Positions 10,351-20,589 of a stretch of DNA of 64,000 bases are shown piece by piece. The notes below the pieces were generated by a model that was given only the letters and a program-made list of their open reading frames with translations, was not told the origin of the DNA and did no database searches. Numbering within the stretch: position 1 is the stretch's first letter; each line of letters starts with the position of its first letter. The translations under genes were made by a program, and so were the position numbers. Source of the DNA: Metarhizium brunneum (Eukaryota > Ascomycota > Sordariomycetes > Hypocreales > Clavicipitaceae); assembly GCF_013426205.1 (NCBI RefSeq), contig NC_089428.1, positions 124,001 to 188,000 on the forward strand, given 5' to 3'.

Positions 10351-11367
10351 CTATTTCCTTGTCTTAAGAACAATTGACGAGACCTTTGCTCCCTCGGTTA
10401 CACCATCTATCGGGCGCTCCAGTCCCCCTGATGTTGCACCGTACAGGACGATTTCTCCTCGACTCTCTCTTCCGATAGCCAGAGCACCTACACCTTGCAG
10501 TATAAAGTCCTTCAAACCCCCTGCCACAATTTTGCTCTCCCTGGTCTTTACGTCGGAGAAAATGACGGTGTTGTCCAAATTGGTGGCAGAATAGATATTT
10601 CCTTGACGATCAATGACAAAGTCATCCACGATGGTAGCAACACTCGACAGATTGGCAACTAGTTGAGGAACTGCATTGGGGACAGCCCATCCTGATTTCG
10701 TGAGGGGGACCTTGTAGACGGCAATCAAGTCGCTGTTTGTCCAATAGAGATGTGACTCGAAAATTTTGACGCCATTGACACCAGTCCTGAATCCTGGCGG
10801 TGCTTTCAATTCCTCATATGCCCATACGCCTTGTTGGAAATGGCCAGTGGAGACGTCAAGTCTACCGATGAGGCCGGTAAAACTGTCGGCAACGAAAACC
10901 ACGCCGGGATATTCTTGGGAGCTTATGATGCCATTTGCTGAGACGCTGGAGGGGCCTAGGGCAGCAATCTTTTTGAGTTTGAACTTGTCGGAATGCTTAT
11001 CCAAGAACTGCAGAGTGAATGCCTGATATTCTCCAGCGTGTGGGCTTTCGCCGTCGGTGAAATTACCGCCAAAAACCACGTAGGTCTCGAGGCCACCGAT
11101 ATCGTTGACTTGTGTAATGCCCACCGCGGCGTTGCTGCCAGGCAAAGAAGTGACGAGTTTGAGACACGTATGACGCGACTCTGGTCTCTTTACAGTCCAA
11201 ATGTTGGACTGGGAAAGAAGCTGTGTGGCTAGAATTGCTCCGTTTGGGCGCACAAGAATATTTTCCAGCCATGTGCCGTTGGCAAGTTGCCCCAGGGTAC
11301 GAATTTGAGGGGACGTGGCCAACACACCCGCTGCAAAATAAGTCGATAAAACTGTAGAGAAGAGCAT
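10351..11367 (-). CDS. Secreted SMP-30/gluconolactonase-like beta-propeller protein
   Basis: The single-exon product is 338 residues when started at the ATG at 11367. The frame extends 21 codons further, but this internal Met opens a clean signal peptide (MLFSTVLSTYFAAGVLA). The rest has the repeated-blade character of a six-bladed propeller: LENILVRPNGAILAT, NGIISSQEYPGVVFVADS, GVNGVKIFESHLYWTNS, VDDFVIDRQGNIYSATN. Fungal proteins of this type are common in or beside secondary-metabolite clusters, and a few act as hydrolases, lactonases or cyclisation helpers. The substrate here cannot be read from sequence. The gene points away from the isocyanide synthase and may mark the left edge of that cluster. 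Confidence 0.75.
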   Translation of the reverse strand: MLFSTVLSTYFAAGVLATSPQIRTLGQLANGTWLENILVRPNGAILATQLLSQSNIWTVKRPESRHTCLKLVTSLPGSNAAVGITQVNDIGGLETYVVFGGNFTDGESPHAGEYQAFTLQFLDKHSDKFKLKKIAALGPSSVSANGIISSQEYPGVVFVADSFTGLIGRLDVSTGHFQQGVWAYEELKAPPGFRTGVNGVKIFESHLYWTNSDLIAVYKVPLTKSGWAVPNAVPQLVANLSSVATIVDDFVIDRQGNIYSATNLDNTVIFSDVKTRESKIVAGGLKDFILQGVGALAIGRESRGEIVLYGATSGGLERPIDGVTEGAKVSSIVLKTRK

Positions 11368-12525
11368 TTTTGCGTGTATCCTTGCCACGTATGTAGTACT
11401 ATGGACTCGATGAAGTGGCAGATAAGACACAACGCTGACGAGAGAAAAATGTATTCATTCTTAAAGGCTTGAAAGAGGGGGGGCTTGCTGTCGACCATGT
11501 GCCGAGTCTGGAGATACATCTCGCATGATGTCGGGTTACACAAAGTGCAAAAAGCACGCCTTGATTGCCAAGCATTGAATAAACTCTCGCGCCAAGAAGC
11601 TGAAAAAGAAAAATTCCAATACAATGCGAGAGAACAGTCTGGGCTCTTGGCAGTGACAGTACGATTGACCACATACCAACGTCTACGAGTAGTGCTGACA
11701 AGGCAATGCGCAGTCCGGGGTCTTACTAAGAGTCCCCTTTGGGATCAAGATGTCTGGATGGACATTCGCCACAGACGTCGGTTCGCCCTTGACATTATAC
11801 AGATGGCGTGGTCATATCAGATGGTACCATGAGGAACTCTTGCCTCGCTGTTCCGCGTTTTGCCGGCCGCCTTGTCAGACCTAGTGCCGATTCTCCGATT
11901 CTCCGATTGGCCCATGCTAGCCGAGTAAAGTAAAAGACGTGCAGTTGCTTATGGACCAGCAAGTGATGGGACAATCTTGGTCATTTTCGTAGGGCGTCTC
12001 ACCGCTGTATGCATGTGCAAATTCTTTTCCGACATACCGCTTCAGGCGTAGTCACATTATGTACAATTGTAGCGGACATGTAGTTACATGCCGCACAGTC
12101 TATGTGCATGGAACCCCATTATCTGCCAGTGCGGGTTAGGGTTATTATTGACAACGCAGCAACCCATCACTATACCACCATGGAATAAAAGTTACAACCG
12201 CTGTACTCAATTAGACTCTTTGGCAAATCATTTTCATGTCAAGGCTCCAGGTGGGGGGTTTCCGTAGAGGATTTCAGACGCGTAGAGGGTTAGTTGGGGA
12301 ACGATTGCTTTTAACAGCATGCCAATGGGCTACGTCATTCTGCCTTGTCACCTGTGTGACGATACTAGTCAATTACAACTTTATTTTATGGCCGTTACAT
12401 TTTCTAAAATACTACAACTGCCACTCCCACCACTGCGACTTTCTTTATTTACCCGCTCGGTCCCCACGGCTCTCCCACAACTTATGAGCTGTGCTGTGCC
12501 ATATGTAAAATCAACGCCTTCCATC
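11368..12525. other. Intergenic, nothing recognised
   Basis: Overlapping short frames on both strands (for example 11485-11832 plus) have no recognisable motif. The part next to 11367 is presumably the promoter of the SMP-30-like gene. Confidence 0.45.
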
Positions 12526-13800
12526 TTATTCAAGCAGACGTGGCGTCATGAATGCTCTTAGCACATCGTTTGAAATTCCTTGGCGGTTCGTCTTGAACTT
12601 CCTGACAGTCTTGATAATGACGTCGGTGAGAATCTCACGCAGTTCAATGCTAAGCAATTGATGAGCCCGGTGCTTGGTCTGAATCGTGGCCAGCTCTTCA
12701 TCATCCTCTAGGAAGAATCGGAGCCATTCGAGCGCCACGTCCATGCTCTTCTGTCCTATTGGGAAAGCCGCAATAATCTTCTCTCGCACAACGTCATCCT
12801 CGTCCGTCAGGTAAATGGCAGATGTTTTCACCGAGGCCGACATTTTCTGGTCGGCGCCTTGGAGAGAAGGCAACAAGCTCGAATACAGGAATGAAGGCGC
12901 AAGCTCTCCAATCTTTCCCGCGTGCTTGCGTACCTCGGCGAAATACCCGTCAATGTCGTATGAACACGGGATTAGGCACGGGATACTTCTCAGGCTTGCC
13001 TTGTCGGCAACCAGAATACCAGGAAAGGAGGATGCAAAGCACCCGGCCGACTGTGTAGAGCAGCAGTAGAACATGCCGACATTGTGGTCGTCGGTGAATC
13101 CCAGCGCTTCCTTGATGCTGCTGACGGTGATGTGGCGCGCAATGGATATAATGTTTTGATAAAAGGCTCCGCCGATATAATCCATGTTGGAAAACATGAA
13201 CGTCTTGGAGAGGTCAAAGCCAAAGGCTAAAATATCCGTGGCATTGGCAATGTCATACTTGCGCACCTCTTGGATGGGAAGGTCCTTGTCATGGAGAATT
13301 TTCATGTCATCAGTGAGCATGAGAATGAGTTTTGCGCCAAGAGTCTCTTGAAGCCATCTGCGTTATCGTGTAAGTGCGGTCACAAGGTAGATGCAGCTCA
13401 TATCCCGTGTTTGGGGTACGTACTGGGTGAATTCGAATGGAATTGAGTGTCCAAGATGCAGGCTGTCGCTGCTGGGACCTCGGCCCGTGAACAGATATAT
13501 TGGCAGGCCGCTCTCATACCGATCAAGGATGAGATGGAGATCTCGGTGGGCAAAGACAATGCCCCGTCTAAGGTAACGATGAGGTTTGCGACCAGTTAAT
13601 TGCGTAAATCGATCTAGCAGCTGCTGATCAACTCTTTGGGCATGGCTGGTTTCGATGAAATCGTCATGTTTTGCATTAGTTGGAGCATTGAGAATGGCTC
13701 GATCTGCTTTTGCGAGGGGTGCGCCATTGAGCTTGGTGGTGGACAAGACATCCACCAGCCTCACATATGCGCCGTTGGGGGTTCCACGAGATGCCGCCAT
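12526..13800 (-). CDS. Tryptophanyl-tRNA synthetase-like enzyme with altered substrate pocket
   Basis: Two exons, 13424-13800 and 12526-13357, join across a 66-nt GT-AG intron to give 402 residues, rebuilding EFTQWLQETLGAKL. The protein follows cytosolic TrpRS throughout: RRGIVFAHRD, FTGRGPSSDSLHLGH (class I HIGH motif), GGAFYQN, LIPCSYD, LQGADQKMSAS (KMSKS-type motif), FFLEDD, and a C-terminal RAFMTPRLL. Both ATP motifs are kept. Residues that bind tryptophan in eukaryotic TrpRS are changed: Tyr of LYTGRG is Phe, the Gln/Glu before TDDEK is Met, the Glu of TDDEK is Met, and the Gln of DQDPYF is Ile. About 12 residues around HRELGGN are missing. The gene lies between the SMP-30-like gene and the ALDH/isocyanide synthase genes. 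It may be a resistance copy, a neofunctionalised adenylating enzyme or a decaying duplicate. Family call firm, role open. Confidence 0.88.
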
Positions 13801-15686
13801 ATCTGAAAACTTGGGGAGCGTGCAGACAGTGGAAAGTCGGTTGGTTGTCAGTAATGGTCAAGTGGTTTTAACGCGGTCCTGAAACTAGGAAAGGTTTGCT
13901 TCAAGGTCCAAGACTGCACACAGCTCCAGGCCTCGCCGGCTTGCTGAATAATCCAACATATTATATCAATCTATTCAAGAGGTGTCCGTGTGACGGGTTC
14001 TTGTTCGCTTGATGACAGGCGAGTTGTGAAGCCAAAAATCCCTTGCACCGGCTATGGGTCCAGTTGCGTGACATCGTCCCCTTGTTGGTGCTTACGAGGT
14101 AAGACGAAGCGAATAAGTATGTCAAAGTACCATTCTTCAAGGATGCGAAAGAAGTGGTGGTGGACCGTAATGGGTGTGTGATTATCAAACCAGATTACCT
14201 ACGGTCTGGTACGTGAGCTTGGACAGGCTTGGGTTTGCAAGCTCTGAGTGAAATGACGAAATAAAATACTTCCGTGCCAAGCGTAATTAGCGCATGCTCG
14301 TTGAATGCATACATAAGCAGAAGCACGAAAGAGTCCCCAAATCAAGGATAGTGGTGACCGAATCCGAGACTAAAAGCGCCACAACTAACAGAGGGTGCAG
14401 ACTGGAATTGTCACAGCGAGCTTACGGCTGACAGCCTCGAGCACCTAGGAGCGCCAAGAGGGCCATTCTGCCCCGTAGCAACTAGACGATGAACGGTCTG
14501 CTATACCATTGGGAAGCTGTATAAGGGACGGGCCGTAAGCGCCACTTGGGCTCATGTGAGTCAAGTTTACCTGTTTAAACCCGCCGGCACGGCACAACGC
14601 CATTCGCCCGGGGCGGTTGCCTTGACAGACCTCCACACAGCTGAAAGCTTTGTCGAGACTTCGGAGTCGTCGGGTAAGCGCTGCATCAAGAGGCCGACGA
14701 CAGGGTCCAGGGTACCTAAAAGTCTATTCGGATATTGCCTATCTGATGGGCAGATCAACAGCGAGGATTCTTGTTGTATACCAGAGTCCATATTGCATTC
14801 ATGCTAAAATATTACATAAACAACTAGCTTGAGAGCAATACGCTCCACGTCTCGCTTACAGGAGGAGTCATACTGATTCGAAGCACCAATAGACATCAAT
14901 GCCTCCTGTCCCCCCACTCACAGGAAGGATTAAGCTTTTGCTAGTCGATCAAATCAATTGATGGTTTGCCGCAACCCGCTTTTTGCGGCAAAGGAATAGG
15001 GCCTGGTTTGTGGCACCTATCAATGCATGCGCCCGGCCGCGCCCGCGACTCTGACATGAGACTCGTGCTTTGGTGGCAATCGTGGTCAGCAAGGGCGGAA
15101 ACTCGCCGTTGACGAATCTGAAGCCCCTTGAGCCACTGCCGTGCAATCTCTTCGGCAGGTGATGCCAGGCACTGTCGACTCCAACGGCCCTCGGCCGGAC
15201 CATGAGCCGAGCCAAGCCACACTGAGCCGGGGTTCGTGGACTCCGTATCCCGTACAAACATGTAATCCAGGGGAGAGTAATCCCGATTGCCAATGGATCT
15301 GACCCTGCTTTGGCTGGTCGCCTGGGCACCCAACCGTGGCGCTGATTACGGCTGTCAGAGCCGGAGAGGTCTCTTGATTAGACACGGAAATGGCGCGGGG
15401 CCGAGACTGGTTCGATGGACTTAAGCTTAATAATGCATTGCTTAGCATGAGCACTGCATATGTACAATGCTCTGGAGACGGACTTAAGAGTGGAATTAAC
15501 GATAAAGGGGCTTGCTGCCCATCCAGTCTCAGGCCCGGAACGGAGTGGGCGTGTTCTTGTAAAATTAGGTTTAGTGATTATAATCTACTTACGGTAAGGG
15601 GTATATAAGCGTGCCCTATGAGAGCATCAAATTCACACGACTTAGATCCAGACAGCAAACAGAACAAGACGCTTCAGCATCCAGTC
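13801..15686. other. Long divergent intergenic region between TrpRS-like and ALDH genes
   Basis: No supported gene is seen. The frames at 14941-15454 minus overlap each other and lack family features. The interval is expected to contain the promoters of both flanking, divergent genes. A palindromic CGG-rich segment (CGGCCCTCGGCCGGA, about 15187-15201) is a possible zinc-cluster binding site, untested. Confidence 0.4.
15602..15608 (+). promoter_or_regulatory. TATA-box-like element of the aldehyde dehydrogenase gene
   Basis: TATATAA lies only 10 nt before an in-frame ATG at 15618, too near for that ATG to be the start. This supports the ATG at 15687, about 80 nt downstream. Confidence 0.5.
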
Positions 15687-17171
15687 ATGGCGCCATCACA
15701 GCTATCCCCGGCCATTCCCAACCACACCAAGACCTCCAAGACGGTTGAAACCCGTCTCTTCATCAACAATGAATTTGTAGAGTCTGTTTCTGGCAAGCGC
15801 TTCGATGTCATTGACCCCTCCACCGAGAAAGTCAGCGCTTCAGTCTACGAGGCAGACGTCGAGGATGTCGAACTTGCCGTCCAGGCTGCCAAAGCTGCTT
15901 TTCCCGCCTGGTCAGAACGAAACGCTGTTGAGAGGGCCCATTTCTTGAACAAGTGGGCCGATGCCCTGGAAAAGGCCGCCGACGAAATTTCCTATCTTGA
16001 TAGCATCACCATGGGCAAGCCAGCCTTTCCTGATCGACTGGCCCCCATGGTACCCATCATAATCCGCTTTTTTGCCTCAAAGGCCCTCGACATTACAGGA
16101 GAAAGCTCGCTCAACACGGCCGGCTTTCTCAACGTTAGTCTTAGGCAGCCATATGGCGTTTGCGCCGCCATTACCCCGTGGAATGCCCCCCTCATGATGC
16201 TGGCATACAAGGTCTCGGCCGCCCTCATCACGGGCAACACCCTTGTCCTCAAATCGAGCGAAAAGTCCCCGCTCAGCTCCCTCGTGGCGGCCAGATGCGC
16301 TTTGGAGGCCGGCTTCCCCCCTGGCGTGTTAAACATCCTCAGTGGCTACGGCCGTCCGTGTGGCGAGGCGCTGGCACGGCACATGGAGATTCGCAAAATC
16401 TCCTTCACAGGAAGCACTGCCACCGGCAAGGCCATCCAGCGAGCCGCAGCCGAGACCAACTTGAAGAGTGTCTCGCTTGAACTAGGCGGCAAAAGTCCGC
16501 TCCTCGTGTTTGACGATGCCAATCTGGAAAAAGCCGTTAGCGCCGCCACCATCTCGATCCTCATGAACTCTGGCCAGGTATGCAACGCCACCACGCGCAT
16601 CTATGTCCACGAGAAGCTCGCACAAGATTTCATTGGCGGCATTAAAGCCGCCATGTCTGCCATGGGGGCGAGCGGTAATCCCCTGCACGAAGGGACCATG
16701 CGCGGCCCCCAGGCTGACAGGGCGCAATTTGAGCGCATCTTGTCTTACCTTGACCTCGCAAAGCAGTCTGGTGTTTCCATAGCTTTGGGAGGAAACCGTG
16801 AATCATCTCCCGGATACTTTGTTGAGGCTACTCTTCTCACTGATGTGCCTGAGGATTCAAGGCTTGTCAAGGAGGAGATTTTCGGTCCTGTGCTTATTGT
16901 CAACCGCTTTACTGATGAAGAAGACGTCTTACAACGTGCCAATGACACCGAGTACGGTCTCTGGGCTAGTGTCTTTACCAATGATGTAAGCCGGGCCATC
17001 CGCGTGGCCAAAAGGTTGGAAGCTGGAAGCGTAGGCGTTAACTGTACATCGCCGGTATTAGCCATGGACATGCCGTTTGGAGGGTGGAAGAGCTCCGGAC
17101 AGGGACGTGAATTCAGTCGATACGCGACTGATTATTGGACGGAGCTTAAGACTGTGTACTTTGCTTACTGA
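15687..17171 (+). CDS. NAD(P)-dependent aldehyde dehydrogenase
   Basis: A complete intronless ALDH of 494 residues from the ATG at 15687. The frame extends to an ATG at 15618, but that start sits almost on the TATA element. Class motifs are present in order: cofactor region TPWNAPLMM, GSTATGKAIQ, general-base Glu in LELGGKSP, catalytic Cys in NSGQVCNA, EEIFGPVL, and MPFGGWKSSGQGRE near the end. It oxidises an aldehyde to an acid and resembles the betaine/aminobutyraldehyde dehydrogenase branch. It is transcribed in the same direction as the isocyanide synthase about 1 kb downstream, so it may process a cluster intermediate or remove aldehydes made by the amine oxidase at 22.8 kb. The enzyme class is firm; the pathway link is inference. 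Confidence 0.93.
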   Translation: MAPSQLSPAIPNHTKTSKTVETRLFINNEFVESVSGKRFDVIDPSTEKVSASVYEADVEDVELAVQAAKAAFPAWSERNAVERAHFLNKWADALEKAADEISYLDSITMGKPAFPDRLAPMVPIIIRFFASKALDITGESSLNTAGFLNVSLRQPYGVCAAITPWNAPLMMLAYKVSAALITGNTLVLKSSEKSPLSSLVAARCALEAGFPPGVLNILSGYGRPCGEALARHMEIRKISFTGSTATGKAIQRAAAETNLKSVSLELGGKSPLLVFDDANLEKAVSAATISILMNSGQVCNATTRIYVHEKLAQDFIGGIKAAMSAMGASGNPLHEGTMRGPQADRAQFERILSYLDLAKQSGVSIALGGNRESSPGYFVEATLLTDVPEDSRLVKEEIFGPVLIVNRFTDEEDVLQRANDTEYGLWASVFTNDVSRAIRVAKRLEAGSVGVNCTSPVLAMDMPFGGWKSSGQGREFSRYATDYWTELKTVYFAY

Positions 17172-18190
17172 ATTACCACTATTCTAGACTAGTTGTTGTT
17201 GTAGTTGTTGTCGTATTATAGATTGCTTCGGCCAACCCGACCATCTACATTCCTAAACGTGTAGCAGGTCTACCTGCTGGTGGCAATATAGTCTCTTTAA
17301 ACGAAATCTCCACTAGGCCTAGAATAACCTTCTGTATGACCGCATATGCACTTGTGGCTCTCGCCCTGACTAGACGCCCAACAACGGGGGGATCACATAG
17401 TCTGGCTTATTCACGAATGCCAGTGACATGTTTGGCTTCTGACTTTCGGCCGCAGCTTCTACAGTGCGACCATTGATGTCCGTGTTCCCACCTCCTGCCT
17501 AAACCGATTTCGTCTCAGGCTGATGCGAGATCCGTCGTGTTCATGCCCCGGTATAATCCTGCTTTAGTACGCCTGCCAACAGCGCTGGTTGATTCCTGGA
17601 AGGAGAAATTCAACCAATTGTAAGAACAGCCGGACACACCTAAAAGCTTCTGTCGTACACATCGTTTGCGGCTGAAGCTTAACTGGATGTATCGAACATA
17701 ATCTGCCGCAACTAGCCAACGACAACGCGCGTCGTGGCCCCTTTGGGAGCGGATATTGCGCCATAATCTTGTTCATTGCCGCTCCGACGGAACCCGAAGT
17801 CGTCCTCTACCGATGTTGAAAGTTCCTCCGATCTTGTGTAAGACTGACCTGCAGGCATGATTGACTAGTTGTGGTGATCTTGGTTGACATGCAAGCTGTA
17901 CGTTGCCAAGGGGGTCGACGGTGATCTAGGTGCGTCTCACTGCCTGTCGATGCTACCTAGGCACATGCCACGAGGTTCTAAATAACGTGGGCGTTAATAA
18001 ATATGGAAAATTCTGGAGGTCACTACCACCCTCAGAGTTACATTCACGTGGTTATATCTGCTCCGCATTTCAACTCTATAACTCGAGCGTGTTGCTACTA
18101 TACAATTCCATCAAGTACACCTTTTTTGTCAACTCCAACTTAACCGGCTCTAAACTTACAAGAGTTTTTACTACATTTGTATACTTCAAC
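17172..18190. other. Intergenic and isocyanide synthase promoter region
   Basis: No supported gene. An in-frame upstream ATG at 17930 precedes the synthase start at 18191, but the intervening peptide is not conserved-looking and is probably 5' leader. Confidence 0.45.
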
Positions 18191-20046
18191 ATGTTTCCAC
18201 TTCCCGCAGCAACCATCACCACTTCTCTGCCACACGATGTCCCAGTGGCAGAATCATTTACGCTGCCTCAACATGGCCCGATCGACACTCCATGGTTGAC
18301 GGAAGAGCTCAAATATTTCGAGACATGCCTCCTTGTTCTCGATGTGCTCGAGTCATTTGGGACTCACATTAGCAAAGACCCGGCTTCCCCCTCGGGCAGA
18401 TGGGCTGGCAAGCCCAAATTCCTTGGACATGTATATCACTGGGTCAGAAAGAACGAACCCATCCAGCTTACAATGCCGGCATTTCCATGCAAGAGTGTAC
18501 GCATTTTATCTCTGCCATTATCAAATATCTTGATTCTTGCTAACGGTTTTATCTCACAAGGCCAACCGCGAAAACAAGGTCCTGGGTCACTTGCCCGATC
18601 TCGGTGAGGAGCTTGGTATGAGTCGCTTGAACGACATAGCTGTTGCCATTAAGAACGTCTACCAACCTGGTGCCTTGGTAAATATCGCGTCTGACGGTAT
18701 TTTATTTAATGGTGAGTTCGATATTAATCCCCCGGGAGAAACTTCGTTATTAACCCACCACAGACATCATCGGTGTTAGTGACGAGGAGACTTGGGAGTA
18801 TAGCGAAGAACTTCGCGCCATTGCCAAAGAGAAAAAACTCGACTACATAGTATTCCTCTATCCTCAGGTTTTGATTGGCATGATGCCCGCCAGTGAGATG
18901 ACTCGGGAGAAATACATCTCGACGGCTGATGAGTGCCGTGCCTTGCTCGAAGCTCAACACGGAAGCACCCTCAAGGAGATTGAAGCTCTCATCAAGTCCG
19001 ACTCGGACACTAATTCAACGTACTGTGGCATGGTCAAGTTTCTACAAACAGAGTTATTTGGCGCTCTGGCCGGCAAGAGCTACCGTGAACGACAAAAACT
19101 ACAAAAGAACTCGGCCAAGAAGATGATGCAGCGGTCGGAGGCATTTACACTCGCCATTCGTACTAATCGGTCCTTGGATGTTCGTCTGTCAATGCATCCC
19201 TCGTCCGGAGTGGCCAAGCTTTCAGTGGCCCTTGTTCCGTCACCAAAGGGCTTTTTCCAACGATCACCCTGGCACAGCTGTGTTGCTATTGACAGCGAGG
19301 GCGGCTACCACTGTGTCCATTCTGAAGAAGTCCGGGAGACGCATGAGCTCATGTACAAGGATAACCGACCATACTTTTTCATTGCCAAGGATGCCGTCCA
19401 GGTCGACAAGCCAGAAACCGTGACGGTTGTTGAGGCTGCAAATGCTGAGGCTGTTGTGGAGAAATCGGAAGTTCCTGCGGCTCCTCCGGCTACTGCGGCT
19501 CCTGCAAAGGCAGAACTTGTTCCGGTTGTCGAAAAGGAAGAGATTGTGACGGTCGTCGAGAATCCTGTTCCCACTGTTATTGAAAAGCAGGAAGCTGTGA
19601 TGACGTTCACGAAGGAACAAGTTATTGCTACAACTACCGAAATTCAGGAAACCGCGACGTTTATCGAGGAGCAGCCTATTGCTACAATTCCTGAAAAGCA
19701 AGAGGATGTGACAGTTATTGAGGGGCAACCTATTGCTACAATTGCTGAAAAGAAAGAGGTCGCGACGATTGCTCAGGAGCAACCTAGTGCTACAACTACC
19801 GAAGAGAAGGAAGCCGAGACGTTTATTGAGGAGAAATCTATTGCTACATTTACGGAAAAGCAAGAAATCATCACGATTGTTGAGGAGCAAACTACTGTTA
19901 CGTCCAACAGTCAAGATGCCGCGACGGCTCCAGACAGCAAGCAAAATGTCGTAGAGGCTGACGCCGAAATTCCGACAGCTGACCCTAAACTTCCATCTAA
20001 TATGCTGGATGGTGAGTCATTTCCGTCAGCTGCTGTCTTGGCATAG
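18191..20046 (+). CDS. Isocyanide synthase (Dit1/PvcA family) with repeat tail
   Basis: Exons 18191-18496, 18561-18711 and 18764-20046 join in frame (introns 64 and 52 nt) to give 579 residues. Residues about 60-390 form a DIT1_PvcA domain: [57 protein letters not shown], and near its end [26 protein letters not shown] and RPYFFIAKD. Enzymes of this family turn the amino group of an amino acid into an isonitrile using ribulose-5-phosphate (PvcA, IsnA, XanB), or act in dityrosine-type spore-wall pathways (Dit1). Unlike several fungal relatives it has no fused 2OG-oxygenase, P450 or NRPS-like part; it has an acidic, Thr-rich tail of six 18-residue repeats. Neighbouring ALDH, MFS, FAD oxidase and ToxD-like genes indicate a biosynthetic cluster. 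The amino acid used is unknown. Confidence 0.88.
19579..19902 (+). repeat. Six tandem 54-nt units in the isocyanide synthase tail
   Basis: Six in-frame 18-codon units follow one another without a gap. Their pattern is approximately (I/T)[17 protein letters not shown]; unit borders are 19579, 19633, 19687, 19741, 19795 and 19849. The copies are diverged in DNA but keep length and the acidic/Thr/Ile pattern, which suggests selection on the protein. Confidence 0.85.
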
Positions 20047-20589
20047 TCTCGTGACTGAAAGATGAAACCATCCGAAAGGAGGTAGAAGGATATTCGTCAT
20101 TTTGCTGGTCGCCACCATAGTAGCTAGTATACCAACTATATTAACAGGGAAAAAGGCGCGGGGCTGACGTGTAGTCTAGAGATATTTAGCAATACTTTGG
20201 AAATCATACGATATGGTACATGAATTGGAGTTTTATTTTATTTTTTATTTTTTTTATTACAAATACTAAACGGGCATGGGCTCTGCGTGGCGCCATTTAC
20301 TGAGCCGTCTCAGGACATTACAAGAACTAGACAGAAATTGCACACGGATTAGCATGGGTATTTTTAGATGGTTCGGAATAAATTAGCATGATCTGACAAG
20401 GCCGTCTTTCTAACATGGAAAGTGTTTAAGGCATCACAAACTACTCCATGTAAAGCCATTCTGTAAACATGTTTGAATCTATGAATTACCGCGAAGCATG
20501 TGTAAACTCTACATCATAGATACTCTATCACGCCATTCGCTGCAAGCAAAACTTTTCTGGTGGCTGTGGCCCTGCGCTCGACCAGCCCT
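20047..20589. terminator. Convergent 3' region between isocyanide synthase and MFS genes
   Basis: The two genes point towards each other. T-rich DNA at about 20229-20260 probably contains polyadenylation signals for one or both. No coding sequence is recognised. Confidence 0.4.

Noticed and set aside
14941..15454. Overlapping minus-strand frames with Pro/Ser-rich products
   Set aside because: Three overlapping frames in different phases with no motif, in a likely promoter region.
17930..18190. N-terminal extension of the isocyanide synthase from an upstream in-frame ATG
   Set aside because: The extra peptide has no conserved character and the ATG at 18191 gives the expected N-terminus.
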